64,000 nt of DNA, from the NCBI RefSeq assembly GCF_014646995.1, contig NZ_BMOI01000001.1, positions 1-64,000 of the forward strand, read 5' to 3'. This DNA is from Curtobacterium luteum. Lineage in GTDB: Bacteria > Actinomycetota > Actinomycetes > Actinomycetales > Microbacteriaceae. Position numbers and translations under genes: made by a program. Positions 8,367 through 20,139 of this stretch are shown in pieces. Below the pieces are notes generated by a model. The model was given only the letters and a program-made list of their open reading frames with translations. It ran no database searches and had not been told where the DNA came from. How positions within the stretch are numbered: position 1 is the first letter of the stretch; every line of letters begins with the position of its first letter.

Positions 8367-11300
8367 CCAGGACGACCCTCAACCGGGTGCTCCGCCCCGT
8401 CGTCGACACGTCGCTCGTGCCGACCTGGGACGGCGCCGTCTGGATCGGCGAGGTCGACCGCGCCGAACTCCACGGCGGGGGCCACCGCGACGCCGTCGGC
8501 CTCGCCGGCGCCGAGGGCTACCGGCGCGCACGACTCCTCGTGCGCGACCGGGGCGAGCCCGTCGGCTTCGTCGAGGCGGAGGTCACCGACCGTCGCCGCG
8601 TCGGACCCTCGATCGAGCTCCGCACCCTGGAGCGTGCCGTCCGGCACATGCCCACCCCGGAACGACGTCCGGCCGCTGATCAGGCGTTGCCGTCCGTCAC
8701 CGTGGTGCTCTGCACGGACGGGGACGCGGGCGCGACCATGCGCTCGGTGCTGGCGTCGCGGGGCGTCGAACTCGACGTCGTCGTCGTCTCGACCGGCGCC
8801 GACGGCGACGGCCGCACCGAGATCGGCGGCCGGACCGTCACGACCGTGCCGGCCCCGGGCGGCGGACTCGCCGCGGCCCGGAACGCCGGACTGCTCGCCG
8901 CGACCGGCGACGTCGTCGCCTTCCTGGGCAGCGGGGCCGTCGTCGACCCGGACTGGGCGGCCGCCATCGCGGCGCCGTTCCTGCAGGACGACGACGTCGC
9001 CTGCGTGACCGGCCTGGTGCCCACCGCCGAGATCCGCACCCCGGCGCAACGCTGGCACGACGAGCACACGCCGGCGGCGCGGACGATCCGGCGGCGGGTG
9101 TTCCGCCGCGAGGACGAACCGGCCGACGCGCCCCTGCACCCCTTCGCCGCCGCCGCGTACGGCACCGGCGCCAACCTCGCCGTCCGCCGCCGTGCCGCGC
9201 TCGCCATCGGCGGGTTCGACACCGCATTCGGGCCGGGGACCCGCGTCGGCGGCGGCGACGACCTCGACCTCTTCACCCGACTGCTGTTCGCGGGTTCCGC
9301 GATCGCCGTCGAACCCGCCGCGATCGCCTGGTGGCGCCCCGCGGACGACTCCTCGTCGCTCCGCCGCACCGCCGCCGCGCACGGCCACGGACTCGGAGCC
9401 TGGATGACCAAGAACGCCCTCGACCGCGACACCGTCGCCGCGACCGTCGACACCGTCCCCGATGCCATCGCCGCGTTCGCGCGGCTCGGACTCGAGCAGG
9501 GCGACCCGGTCACGGAGCTCGGTGGCGAGCGCGGACGTCGCGTCGCCGGACGGGTCCCGAGCGGGGCCACCGCGGTGGCGGCGTCCGGCGCGACCGCGGT
9601 CGACCCGGGGCCCGCCTCGGTCGAGGCCGCTTGGACCGACACCGCCCGCCGACTGCGTCGCGTCGAGCGGCGCTCGGTCGTGACGGCGCCGTTCCTCGCG
9701 CTCGCCGAACGCCTCGGGGGAGCGGGCACCATCGACCGCACCAGCCGGGGACGGCACGAGCTCGCCACGGCTGCTCCCGCTCCGGTCGCGACCGGGGTGA
9801 TGGGACCCGCCGCCCGGCTCACCGCCGCGGCCCTCGTCGTCGTCACCTTGCTCGCGGCTGCGATCGGTGCCGCGTTCGACGTCCCCGTGCTGCGCGGTTC
9901 GGCCGTCGGCGTGTTCCTGTTCGCCGTCGTCGGGATCGCCCCGATGCTGCTGCTGCGCCCGATGCCCCTCGCCCGGTTCACGCTCTTCGCGGTGTCGACG
10001 TCGATCGTCGGCACGATCGCGATCGGCTACACCATGGCCACGGCCGGCCTGTGGGCACCCGTGGTGCCCTTCGCCGCCGTGGTGCTCCTCACCGCGATCG
10101 CGGTCGCCACCGCCGTGCCGCGCGACCTCCGCGACCTGCACCGGCAGCGACTCGATCGCGCCGCGCAGCCGGACGGCCGCCGCTGGACGTGGACGACCAC
10201 CCGGACGGTGACCGCTGCGTCGGTCGCGGGGCTGCTCGTCGTGGTGGTCGCAGCCGTCACGCACGTCGGCGACCCCGTGCCGGACGGCCTGTTCGGCTCG
10301 CTCGGGGTCGGTCTGCCGGTCGGGCTCGCCCTGGTCGTCGCGGCCGCCGTCGTGGCGCTCGTGCGCGGCAAGGGCGTCGCGGTGCCGGTCGTCGTGCTCG
10401 GCGGCGTCGTGCAGCTCGCGCAGGCCATCACGTACGGCATGCCGACGGTCATGGCCGCGGCCCGGCACATCGGCGTGCTCGAGTACATCCGGCAGTTCGG
10501 CCGCACCGACCCCGCGTCGGACATCTTCCAGACCTGGTCCGGCCTGTTCGCCGGCGGTGCGTGGGTCGCGGACGTCGGTGGCATCGTCGACGCGATGACC
10601 ATCGCGGCGTGGGTGCCGGTCCTGCTGGCCTTCACGACGACCATCGGCGTCGGCGTGCTCGCGGCGCACTGGCTGCCCGGCGCCCGTCGTCCGTGGATCG
10701 CGGCGTTCCTGACCGCCATGACGGGGTCGCTCAACACGACGTACTTCTCGCCGCAGTCCACCGGGATCCTGCTGTCGGTCGCGATCCTCGTGCTCGCCAC
10801 CGGGACGCTGCGCCGCGCCACGGTGACGGGCGAGGACGGCGAGCCGGTGACGGTCCTCCGTCCGCAGGCGGTCGGGCTGTCCCGGCTGATCGGCATCGCA
10901 GCGATCAGCATCGTGCTGGCCGTCACGCACCAGATCTCGCCGTACCTGACGGTGGCGGCGATCGTCGTGCTGGTCGTGTTCCGCCTGCTCCGCCCCTGGT
11001 GGGTGTCGCTCGTCGTGCTCGTCCCGGCGGTCGTGTTCGCGCTCCTCAACGGCAGCATCCTCGACAAGTTCCTGTCGCTCGCCGCGGTCGGCCAGGTGCT
11101 CACCAACGTCCAGCCGCCGGCGCACGACATGACCGTGCTGCCGAAGCCGCTCGTGACGCGGCTCGCGTTCGACGTGCCGGCGGCCGCGCTCGTGGTGCTC
11201 GGACTCGCCGCGATCATCACGGTCCTCGTCCGTCGCGACCGTGTGCACTGGGGGCTGCTGCTCGCCGCCGCGAGCCCGATCTCGCTCCTCGTCGCGACGA

Positions 11301-11939
11301 ACTACGGCCAGGAGGGCATCTTCCGCGTCGTGCTGTTCGCGACCCCGTGGATCGCCGTCCTCGCCGCCGGCCTGCCCGTGCCCGGAGGTCGTCTCGCCTG
11401 GGCGGGCCGGCTCGTCCGCCGCGTCGGACGTCCCGTCGCGGTCCGGTTCGTCGCCGTCACGGTCCTCGTCGCCGGGCTGGTCGCCGTCGGGTCCTTCGGG
11501 CAGACTTCGCTCGACTGGAACCGGGTCCCGACCCGGAGCCAGGCCGCCGCGATGCAGTTCTACGACCGGACCGCGCCGAAGGGTTCGATCATGTTGCTCA
11601 CCGGGTCGGCGAACGCCGTCCCGAGCAACATCGGGTCCCGGTACTTCGACGTCGGCGCGCTCTCGCGCGAGGTGTTCGGTGCCTACCCGGCCAGCGAGGA
11701 CTACGACGCCACGGCGGACGTCTCGAACGTCACGCGCAAGCTCGTCAGCACCTGGGCGGCGACGAAGTACTACGCGATCGTGGCCGCGCCGTTCGGCGCC
11801 TACGATGAGCGGTACGGGTACCAGAGCGAGTCCGACTACCGGGAGCTGTCGGCCGCCATGGCGGACTCGCCGTACTGGAAGCCCGTCTGGTCGTCCGGCA
11901 CGACCGTCGTGTACGAACTCACGCCCGAGGGGCTCCGCC

Positions 11940-11953
<14 letters not shown>
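8363..11953 (+). CDS. Family 2 glycosyltransferase fused to a large polytopic membrane domain
   Basis: A 1196-residue two-part protein. Residues about 1-400 are a GT2 domain (RNAGLLAATGDVVAFLGSGA; GGFDTAFGPGT; DLDLFTRLLF) closely related to the separate transferase at 20140-21441, including the unusual N-terminal part with VWIGEVDR and EGYRRARLLVRD. The canonical DDD of the active loop reads GSG here, so catalysis may be changed or lost. Residues about 475-1020 hold many membrane helices followed by an extracytoplasmic tail ending near WSSGTTVVYELTPEG, the layout of GT-C-like or polymer-assembly proteins. It overlaps its neighbours by 4 and 14 bases. Likely role: membrane-bound polymer assembly or export (inference). 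Confidence 0.75.
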
Positions 11954-14314
<2,361 letters not shown>

Positions 14315-14330
<16 letters not shown>

Positions 14331-15226
14331 CCCCGCCGTCCACGCTGACGACCGACGCCGCCTCGGCGCACGGTGCCGCCCCCGCGCACGGTGCGGGTCA
14401 CTCGAGGCACCTCCGCCCGGCCGGCCCGGGCCGCCGTCGCCTCGGGCTGGCCGCGGGCGCGGTCGTCGTCACCGCCGGGATCGTCGCCGCGGCCGCCACC
14501 GGTGCGTCCTCGGGCACCGCGGTCGACCCCAGTGGTGAGACCATGCCGACCGCAGTTGCGGCCGGGTGGACGCGGGCGTTCTCGGAGGACTTCGCCGAGC
14601 CCACCGCGACCGGCGGGTTCGAACAGCCCTACGCGGACCGGTTCTCCGTGTACCACGGCTTCGCCGACACCGCGGGGACCGGTCGCTACTCCGCGTCCGC
14701 ACTGACCGCGCACGACGGCGTGCTCGACATGCGGATGCGCACGACCGCAGGCGGGACCCCGCTCGCGGGTGGGATCGTGCCGCTGGTCGACGGCAAGTGG
14801 GGCGGCCAGACCGCCGGCCGCTACAGCATCCGCATGCGCAGCGACGAGGTCGACGGGTACGGCGTCGCGGTGCTGCTGTGGAGCGACCGGAACGTCTGGG
14901 CCGACGGCGAGGTCGACTTCCCCGAGGGCGCACTCGGAGCGCCCGCGTGGCTCAACGTGCACTGCCTCGCCGCGCCCGCGGAGAAGTGCGTCCACCTCGA
15001 GACCGCGGCCTCGCTGAAGGACTGGCACACGTACACGATCGACTGGACGCCGCAGCGCATGACGTTCTCGATCGACGGGCACGAGATCGCCTCGACGGAC
15101 AAGGACATCCCGGTCGAGCCCATGCACTTCGTGGTGCAGGCCGGGTCGCTCGGTGGTGTGCCGCCGAAGGAGTCGGACGGGTCGCTGCTCATCGACTGGA
15201 TCACGGTCGACGTGCCGAAGGGTTGA
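14315..15226 (+). CDS. Membrane-anchored family 16 glycoside hydrolase
   Basis: A 303-residue protein with a short cytosolic head, a hydrophobic segment (about residues 39-59, LGLAAGAVVVTAGIVAAAAT) that anchors or exports it, and a GH16 beta-jelly-roll domain. The catalytic signature ExDxxE appears as EVDFPE with E199, D201 and E204. GH16 enzymes cleave beta-1,3/1,4-glucans and galactans, so this may trim or release the island's polysaccharide. GTG 14315 is preceded by GGAGG (14303-14307) and overlaps the stop of the deacetylase gene, which supports coupled translation. Confidence 0.8.
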
Positions 15227-15277
15227 CCCGACCCGGCCGACGCGCCCGGCCCGCGGCGCGTTCCGGGCGAGCCGCGC

Positions 15278-15283
15278 TACGGT
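15278..15283 (+). promoter_or_regulatory. -10 box of the broken methyltransferase gene
   Basis: TACGGT lies six bases before GTG 15290, the leaderless spacing seen elsewhere in the window. Confidence 0.45.
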
Positions 15284-15289
15284 CGCGGG

Positions 15290-16019
15290 GTGGTGGACCT
15301 GGACCGACGGCTCGTGGACCTGTACGACGTGGACAACCCGGACGGTCCGGACCACGACTTCTGGCGCGGTCTCGCCGACCACGTCGGCGCCCGGAGGATC
15401 GTCGACCTGGGCTGCGGCACCGGGGATCCTGACCGTGACGCTCGCCGGTGTCGACCGCGACGTGCTCGGCGTCGATCCCTCGGCCACGATGCTCGACGCC
15501 GCGCGACGACGTCCGGGCGGCGGGAGCGTCTCGTGGATCCTCGGTGACAGCCGCGACGTGCCGGCGGAGCCCCGCGACCTCGCGCTGATGACGGGGAACG
15601 TCGCACAGCACATCGGGGACGCTGCGTGGCAGCGCACACTGCGCGACCTGCGGTCCGTGCTCGTGCCGGGCGGCACCGTGGCGTTCGAGAGCCGGAACCC
15701 CGCCGCGCGGGCCTGGGAGGCCTGGACCTCCGACGGGCGGTCGACCCGGGTCACGGCGGCCGGTCCGCTCGAGGAGTGGTCCGAGGCCACCGAGATCGCT
15801 CCGGGCGTCGTCCGTCTCGTGGCGTCCAACCGCTTCGTCGACACGGACGAGACCCTGGCGTACAGCGAGGACCTGCGGTTCCGGGGCCACGACGAGCTGG
15901 TGTGCGACGTCGGTGCAGCCGGCTTCGAGGCGGTCGAGGTCTTCGGTGACTGGCAGCGGGGACCGCTCCGGGAGGACAGTCCGGTGATGGTGGTCGTCGC
16001 GTCGGCCGTCGGCGACTGA
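15290..16019 (+). pseudogene. Class I SAM-dependent methyltransferase, frameshifted
   Basis: The first frame (from GTG 15290) reads through RIVDLGCGTG, the SAM-binding motif I, then loses sense after GDPDRD. A second frame continues the family sequence from ILTVTLAGVDRDVLGVDPS through LMTGNVAQHI to DSPVMVVVA and a stop at 16019. The frames join exactly if one G is removed from GGGG at 15422-15425 (ACCGGGGATCCTG instead of ACCGGGATCCTG). The gene is therefore either recently inactivated or carries a sequencing error. Repaired, it would give about 242 residues. It is convergent with the GT4 gene, 16 bases away, and its link to polysaccharide synthesis is positional only. Confidence 0.8.
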
Positions 16020-16040
16020 GCGCCGCCGCGGGCGCTCAGC
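16016..16040. terminator. Bidirectional hairpin between convergent genes
   Basis: CTGAG-g-CGCC and GGCGCTCAG form an imperfect stem in the short gap between the methyltransferase and GT4 stops. There is no clear T run, so function is inferred from position. Confidence 0.4.
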
Positions 16041-17226
16041 GTCGGGCGTGCTCCTCGAGCGCGGCGAGGAGGGCAGCGACGTGCGGGGTCCGGCCGTACC
16101 GGGCACTGACCCACTCCCGGCAGCGGGCCCCGAGCGACGGGTCCGTCGCCGCCTCTTCGAGCACGTCGACGATGCGGGCCGCGAGGGCCGCCGCGTCGCT
16201 CGGGTCGACCGTGTACCGCGCCCACTCGCCGGAGAGGATCTCGGCCGTGCCGCCGGACGCGGCCGCGACCACCGGCGTGCCGGTCGACATGGCCTCGACG
16301 ACCGTCCTGCCGAAGCCCTCGGGTTCGACGGACGGGACGACCACGAGGTCCGCGGCGTGCAGGAGCGGGAGCACGTCGTCACGCTCCGGGAGCAGGACGA
16401 CCGAACCCTCGGGGAGCGCGTCGACGGCCCGCTGGACGGCCGCCTCCTCGTCGGGGTAGAGCGCGCCGGCGAGGACGAGGACGGGCGCGGTGTGTGTCGC
16501 GCCGCCCGCGGTCGGGCACGTCACCCGCCGTCGGACGGGAGCCGACGAACGGACGCGACCCCATGCCTCCAGGAGGGCGACCACGCCCTTCCCGCGGCTG
16601 AGCCGGCCGTAGTAGAGCACGACGGGGGCGTCCTCGGGCAGCCCGAGGCGCGCTCGCGCGTCGCGGGCGGCGGACTCGGTCGCCGGGGGGAACTCGGCGG
16701 TGTCGACCCCGTTCGGCACGATCGTGGTGCGGTCACGGGGCGCCCCCACGGCGGCCCACGCGTCGGCCATCGCGGCGGACACGGCGAGGTAGCGGGTCCG
16801 GCCGCCGGCGAAGGGCCGCAGCCGCCCGTAGTTCGGCGCATGGTGCAGGTGCACCGCGAGCGGGACACGGGACACGGCGGAGACGACGCGACCGTAGGGC
16901 AGGTACTCGGGCCGGTTCAGCCAGATGACGTCGGGTGCCCAGCTGCGGAGCCGCAGCCCTTCGCGGACGAAGCGGACGACGTCCCGCAGCGCGGAGCGGA
17001 CACCGAAGCGCGGGTCGGTGCCGTGCACGAGCCGGACGCCGAGGCGTTCGAAGGCCGGACGGCCCTCACCCGCCCGCGGCATCCCGTCGTCCCGGTGCCA
17101 GACGAGGACCTCGTGGCCCGCGGCGACGAGCTCCTCGGTGTCCTCGAGGACGCACCGCTCCAGGCCGCCGGTGATCGCCAGTCCGGAGGTGACGAGAGCG
17201 ATGCGGAGCGGCCGTCCGGTGGTCAT
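16036..17226 (-). CDS. Family 4 glycosyltransferase
   Basis: A 396-residue GT-B enzyme. It starts RIALVTSGLAITGGLER (glycine-rich donor/acceptor loop), has VLYYGRLSRGKGV at the start of the C-terminal Rossmann domain, and the retaining-GT4 motif PSVEPEGFGRTVVEAMSTG with the EX7E glutamates. It would transfer a sugar, with retention, to a lipid-linked intermediate in the cytosol. An insert of about 15 residues (TCPTAGGATHTAP region) interrupts the usual spacing. ATG 17226 follows GGAGGG and overlaps the flippase stop, so it is last in a three-gene minus-strand operon. Confidence 0.85.
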   Translation of the reverse strand: MTTGRPLRIALVTSGLAITGGLERCVLEDTEELVAAGHEVLVWHRDDGMPRAGEGRPAFERLGVRLVHGTDPRFGVRSALRDVVRFVREGLRLRSWAPDVIWLNRPEYLPYGRVVSAVSRVPLAVHLHHAPNYGRLRPFAGGRTRYLAVSAAMADAWAAVGAPRDRTTIVPNGVDTAEFPPATESAARDARARLGLPEDAPVVLYYGRLSRGKGVVALLEAWGRVRSSAPVRRRVTCPTAGGATHTAPVLVLAGALYPDEEAAVQRAVDALPEGSVVLLPERDDVLPLLHAADLVVVPSVEPEGFGRTVVEAMSTGTPVVAAASGGTAEILSGEWARYTVDPSDAAALAARIVDVLEEAATDPSLGARCREWVSARYGRTPHVAALLAALEEHARR

Positions 17227-18815
17227 GCGGTCCCTCCTCGGGCGGCACGGAGTCGGCGGACGAACCATGGCAGGCACGCGACGGCGCCGGCCATCCGGAA
17301 GCAGTTCCAGAACAGGTCCTGGGGCACGAACAGCGACGCGACGGCGACCGTGAGGCCCGCAGCCACCGGCACGACGATCCGCCACCCTGGCCCGCGCCAT
17401 GCCCGACGGTCGGGGAGCACCGCCTGCTGGAGGGCTGCGAGCACGACGTAGGCGACGACGGTCGACACGGCGGCGCCCGCGAGGCCGAGCCACGGCACCA
17501 GGAGGATGTTCGCGCCGATGTTCACGGCGCCGGCGATCGCGGCGATGACGCCGACGGCCACGCCCCGCCGTTCGATGACGAGCAGGCGTCCGGTCGCGCC
17601 GCTCGCCACCACCGGCAGCGCGGTCACGGCGACGATGAGCACGACGACGGTCAGCTCGTGCACCCGGTAGGACGCGGGGGCGAGGATCGGCAGGGCGACG
17701 GGCGACACGAGCGTCACGGCGAGCAGCACCGGCGCGAGCATGCGGTACAGCTCGTCGCGGGAGTGCATGGCGAGCTCACGACGGGCGACGGCGTCGCGGA
17801 GCGCCGCGAAGTGGGGTGCCCACGCCTGGTTCGTGAAGGAGAGCAGGAGGATGACGGCCGACCCGACGACGTAGGCGATCTGGTAGCGCGCGACCTCCTC
17901 CGGGCCGAGGAGCCGCTGGATGACGATGCGGTCGCCGGCGTTCAGCACGAAGTACGACAGGTTCCCGAGCGCGATCGGGATGCCCAGCCGGAACGCCCGG
18001 GCGGTGGTCTTCCGGTCGAACAGCCCCGCGATGCGGGGACGGGTCGCGACGATGCCGATCACCATCGCGATCCCCTGCGCCACGACCCCGCCCCAGGCGT
18101 AGGTGACCGCGTCGGCGTGCACGAAGGTGAGGAGGCCGAGCCCGATGATCGAGCCGCCGATCGACGACAGCAGGCTCGTGACGGCGAAGACACGGATCCG
18201 GTCCTGCGCCACGAGCAGCGCGAGGGACAGCTGCACGACCGCGGCGGGACCGACCCAGAGGACGGCGATGAGCAGCAAGGGGTGCTGCCCGACGAACCCG
18301 GCGGCGTCGCCCCAGACCGGGATGGAGACGAGCGAGACCACCGTGACGAGGACCGCGGTGGTGATGCCGACGCTCAGCAGGCCCCGCGCACGCCGGTCGT
18401 CCCCGTCCTCGGCGCGCTGGAGCACGGTCGCCTGGTCGAGCCCGGCCACGGCGAGCACACCGAGGGCCTGGTACAGGGCGATCGCGGACGCGAGCACGCC
18501 GAACTCGGCCGGGGGCATCAGGTGCGCGAGCACGGGGGAGATCAGCGACGACACGACGAGCTGCATCGACCAGACGACGACGTACAGCAGGCCCCGGCCG
18601 AAGAGGACCGACGACACCGTGCGCGTCGAGCCGGTGGCGGGTGCCGGGTCCGTGCCGGCCGGGTCCGTGCCGGCGGCGGGGTCCGTGCCGGTGGCGGGAT
18701 CCGCGACGGCGGTGGGTTCCGCGACCGCGGTGCCGGTCGCGGCGGCGGCCTCGCGCGCTGCACGGGCCTCGCGGCGGGTCGTCGGCTGCGCGGCCCCGGT
18801 GTCCTGCGACGGCAT
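17223..18815 (-). CDS. Wzx-type oligosaccharide flippase
   Basis: A 530-residue member of the polysaccharide-transporter (MOP) superfamily with about 12-14 hydrophobic helices (for example LLLIAVLWVGPAAVVQLSLA) after a disordered 75-residue head. The head carries GTDPAAGTDPAGTDP repeats. It is expected to flip lipid-linked oligosaccharide units across the membrane, which implies the island makes an undecaprenyl-linked polymer. ATG 18815 shares its first base with the stop of the preceding gene (TGATG); a GTG one codon earlier is possible. Confidence 0.85.
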   Translation of the reverse strand: MPSQDTGAAQPTTRREARAAREAAAATGTAVAEPTAVADPATGTDPAAGTDPAGTDPAPATGSTRTVSSVLFGRGLLYVVVWSMQLVVSSLISPVLAHLMPPAEFGVLASAIALYQALGVLAVAGLDQATVLQRAEDGDDRRARGLLSVGITTAVLVTVVSLVSIPVWGDAAGFVGQHPLLLIAVLWVGPAAVVQLSLALLVAQDRIRVFAVTSLLSSIGGSIIGLGLLTFVHADAVTYAWGGVVAQGIAMVIGIVATRPRIAGLFDRKTTARAFRLGIPIALGNLSYFVLNAGDRIVIQRLLGPEEVARYQIAYVVGSAVILLLSFTNQAWAPHFAALRDAVARRELAMHSRDELYRMLAPVLLAVTLVSPVALPILAPASYRVHELTVVVLIVAVTALPVVASGATGRLLVIERRGVAVGVIAAIAGAVNIGANILLVPWLGLAGAAVSTVVAYVVLAALQQAVLPDRRAWRGPGWRIVVPVAAGLTVAVASLFVPQDLFWNCFRMAGAVACLPWFVRRLRAARGGTA

Positions 18816-19741
18816 CACGAGGGCACCACCTCGGCCGCCACGCGCTCGGGTCGTGTCGGCCGCAGCCCGAACGCCGCGTCGACGAGGTCGAGCAACTCCG
18901 CGCTCCGGTCGGTCGAGAACTTCCGTGCGAACAGCTGCGGGACCTCCCGGGCTTCGGCGACGGGCTGGGTCCGCCACTGGAACAGCCGGCCGGCGTCCGC
19001 GATCGTCAGCCACGGCGGGCTCTTCATCGCGGAGCCGTCCCACCCGATCCACCACAGCGAGTGCGGCAGGTGGGCCTGGCGGAAGCCCGGCGTCAGCGAC
19101 TCGGTCCAGAGCACCGACGGCACGAACGTCTCGTCGGCGATCCACACGCGCTGCCAGAACCGGACGAGGTCCGGCCGGGTGTCGACGGCGCGCACGACGG
19201 CGTCGGCGTGCTCCCGTGCGAGGACCTTCAGCTGCGACCCACCGGCGGGCGTGACGCCGCGGGGGAGTCGACGCGGGACGGGGACACGGATCATGTGCTT
19301 GCGCCACGCCCAGTGCGGGAACCGCAGGCGCGGCAGGCCGCCCCCACGGCCCCACTCCGACCACGGCAGCGGGTGCACGCCGAGGAACGAGGTCCCGTGG
19401 TTCGCCTCGAGCAGCGCGGTCAGCTCCGCCGGGTTCCCGAGCGGGTAGTCGCTGCCGGTGAGGACCGCGACGTGCGACACGTCCGTCTCCGCGAGGGCGG
19501 CCCGGTAGCCCTCGACCTCGGCGGCGACGTTCTCCCAGCGCGCCCAGCCGGTGCGCATCCGCGGCAGCAGGCGCACCCGTGCAGGCAGGTCGGCGGTCAT
19601 CGCGGCCCACACGTCGTCCGGCGTCCGCGCGTCGCAGTGCAGGAACACCGGGAACGGGTCGAGCGCCTCGATCAGGCGACGGACGTGTGCCGGGTCCTCG
19701 TGGGCGAGGACGACGCACGCCACGGCGGGGGAGTTGGCCAT
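18815..19741 (-). CDS. Core-2/I-branching beta-1,6-N-acetylglucosaminyltransferase family protein
   Basis: A 308-residue GT14-like protein. It opens ACVVLAHEDPAHVRRLIEAL and has FPVFLHCDARTP, the conserved VAVLTGSDYPL and later VWIADETFVPS, the pattern shared with eukaryotic Core-2/I-branching enzymes and bacterial branching transferases. Predicted role: addition of a branch sugar. The ATG is preceded by TAGCGT with a 7-base gap and no ribosome site, so it is probably leaderless. First gene of the flippase/GT4 operon. Confidence 0.8.
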   Translation of the reverse strand: MANSPAVACVVLAHEDPAHVRRLIEALDPFPVFLHCDARTPDDVWAAMTADLPARVRLLPRMRTGWARWENVAAEVEGYRAALAETDVSHVAVLTGSDYPLGNPAELTALLEANHGTSFLGVHPLPWSEWGRGGGLPRLRFPHWAWRKHMIRVPVPRRLPRGVTPAGGSQLKVLAREHADAVVRAVDTRPDLVRFWQRVWIADETFVPSVLWTESLTPGFRQAHLPHSLWWIGWDGSAMKSPPWLTIADAGRLFQWRTQPVAEAREVPQLFARKFSTDRSAELLDLVDAAFGLRPTRPERVAAEVVPS

Positions 19742-19748
19742 GTCCGCG

Positions 19749-19777
19749 ACGCTACGGTGGCCGCCGAACACCGACAA
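19749..19777 (-). promoter_or_regulatory. Promoter of the branching transferase/flippase/GT4 operon
   Basis: On the minus strand TTGTCG (19777-19772), 17 bases, TAGCGT (19754-19749), then seven bases to ATG. The 19 bases CCGTAGCGTCGCGGACATG recur exactly in front of the minus-strand GT2 gene at 23083. Confidence 0.6.
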
Positions 19778-19791
19778 GGCGGGGTCGGACC

Positions 19792-19822
19792 GGGTGCGGG
19801 GAAGCAGCGGTTTCCCGCACCC
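19792..19822. terminator. Hairpin downstream of the 53-residue gene
   Basis: GGGTGCGGG (19792-19800) and CCCGCACCC (19814-19822) pair. It follows the small gene's stop by 11 bases on the minus strand and also contains activator-like site 4. Confidence 0.5.
19806..19819. promoter_or_regulatory. Candidate activator site 4 of the polysaccharide regulon
   Basis: AGCGG-TTTC-CCGCA has one mismatch to the palindrome. Its centre lies 71.5 bp before the branching-transferase ATG, the same distance as site 6. Confidence 0.5.
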
Positions 19823-19832
19823 AGGCCCCTCA

Positions 19833-19994
19833 TCAGCGTTTCTTGCGGAACCGGGGGCAGTCGCAGAGTGCGCAGTCGGTGCCGGGACGGTAGTGCTCGT
19901 GCGCGTCCCGCACGTGACCGCAGACACACGTCGGGGCGTCCTCGAGCACGACCTCGAGGACAGCGGAGGACTCGGGCATCGGGTCCAGCGGCAT
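19833..19994 (-). CDS. Small Cys/His-rich protein, probably zinc-binding
   Basis: A 53-residue protein with ordered ligands TCVCGH, DAHEHY and DCALCDCPRF, ending in a basic FRKKR. Spaced Cys/His pairs of this kind usually bind zinc; no named family is recognised. ATG 19994 has GAGGAGG just upstream, and a -10 box TAGGAT lies on the minus strand at 20042-20037. It is divergent from the GT2 gene at 20140, and the palindrome at 20064-20077 lies about 41.5 bp before its inferred start. Its place inside the island suggests a regulatory or accessory role, not proven. Confidence 0.75.
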   Translation of the reverse strand: MPLDPMPESSAVLEVVLEDAPTCVCGHVRDAHEHYRPGTDCALCDCPRFRKKR

Positions 19995-20063
19995 GCGTCC
20001 TCCTCGTGCCCCGACCTGATGCCCGGGATCCCCACGATCCTAGGGGAGCGCCGGCTGTCAGGT

Positions 20064-20077
20064 GGCGGCAAACCGCA
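20064..20077. promoter_or_regulatory. Candidate activator site 5 of the polysaccharide regulon
   Basis: GGCGG-CAAA-CCGCA has one mismatch. Its centre is 69.5 bp before the GT2 start at 20140 and about 41.5 bp before the inferred start of the divergent small gene. Confidence 0.5.
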
Positions 20078-20104
20078 AGGTCCGCGCACGCGCCGGGGCC
20101 CTCG

Positions 20105-20133
20105 TTGACCCCCGCACGCCACCACCGGAGCAT
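20105..20133 (+). promoter_or_regulatory. Promoter of the GT2 gene at 20140
   Basis: TTGACC (20105-20110), 17 bases, GAGCAT (20128-20133), then six bases to ATG. Confidence 0.45.
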
Positions 20134-20139
20134 CGGAGC

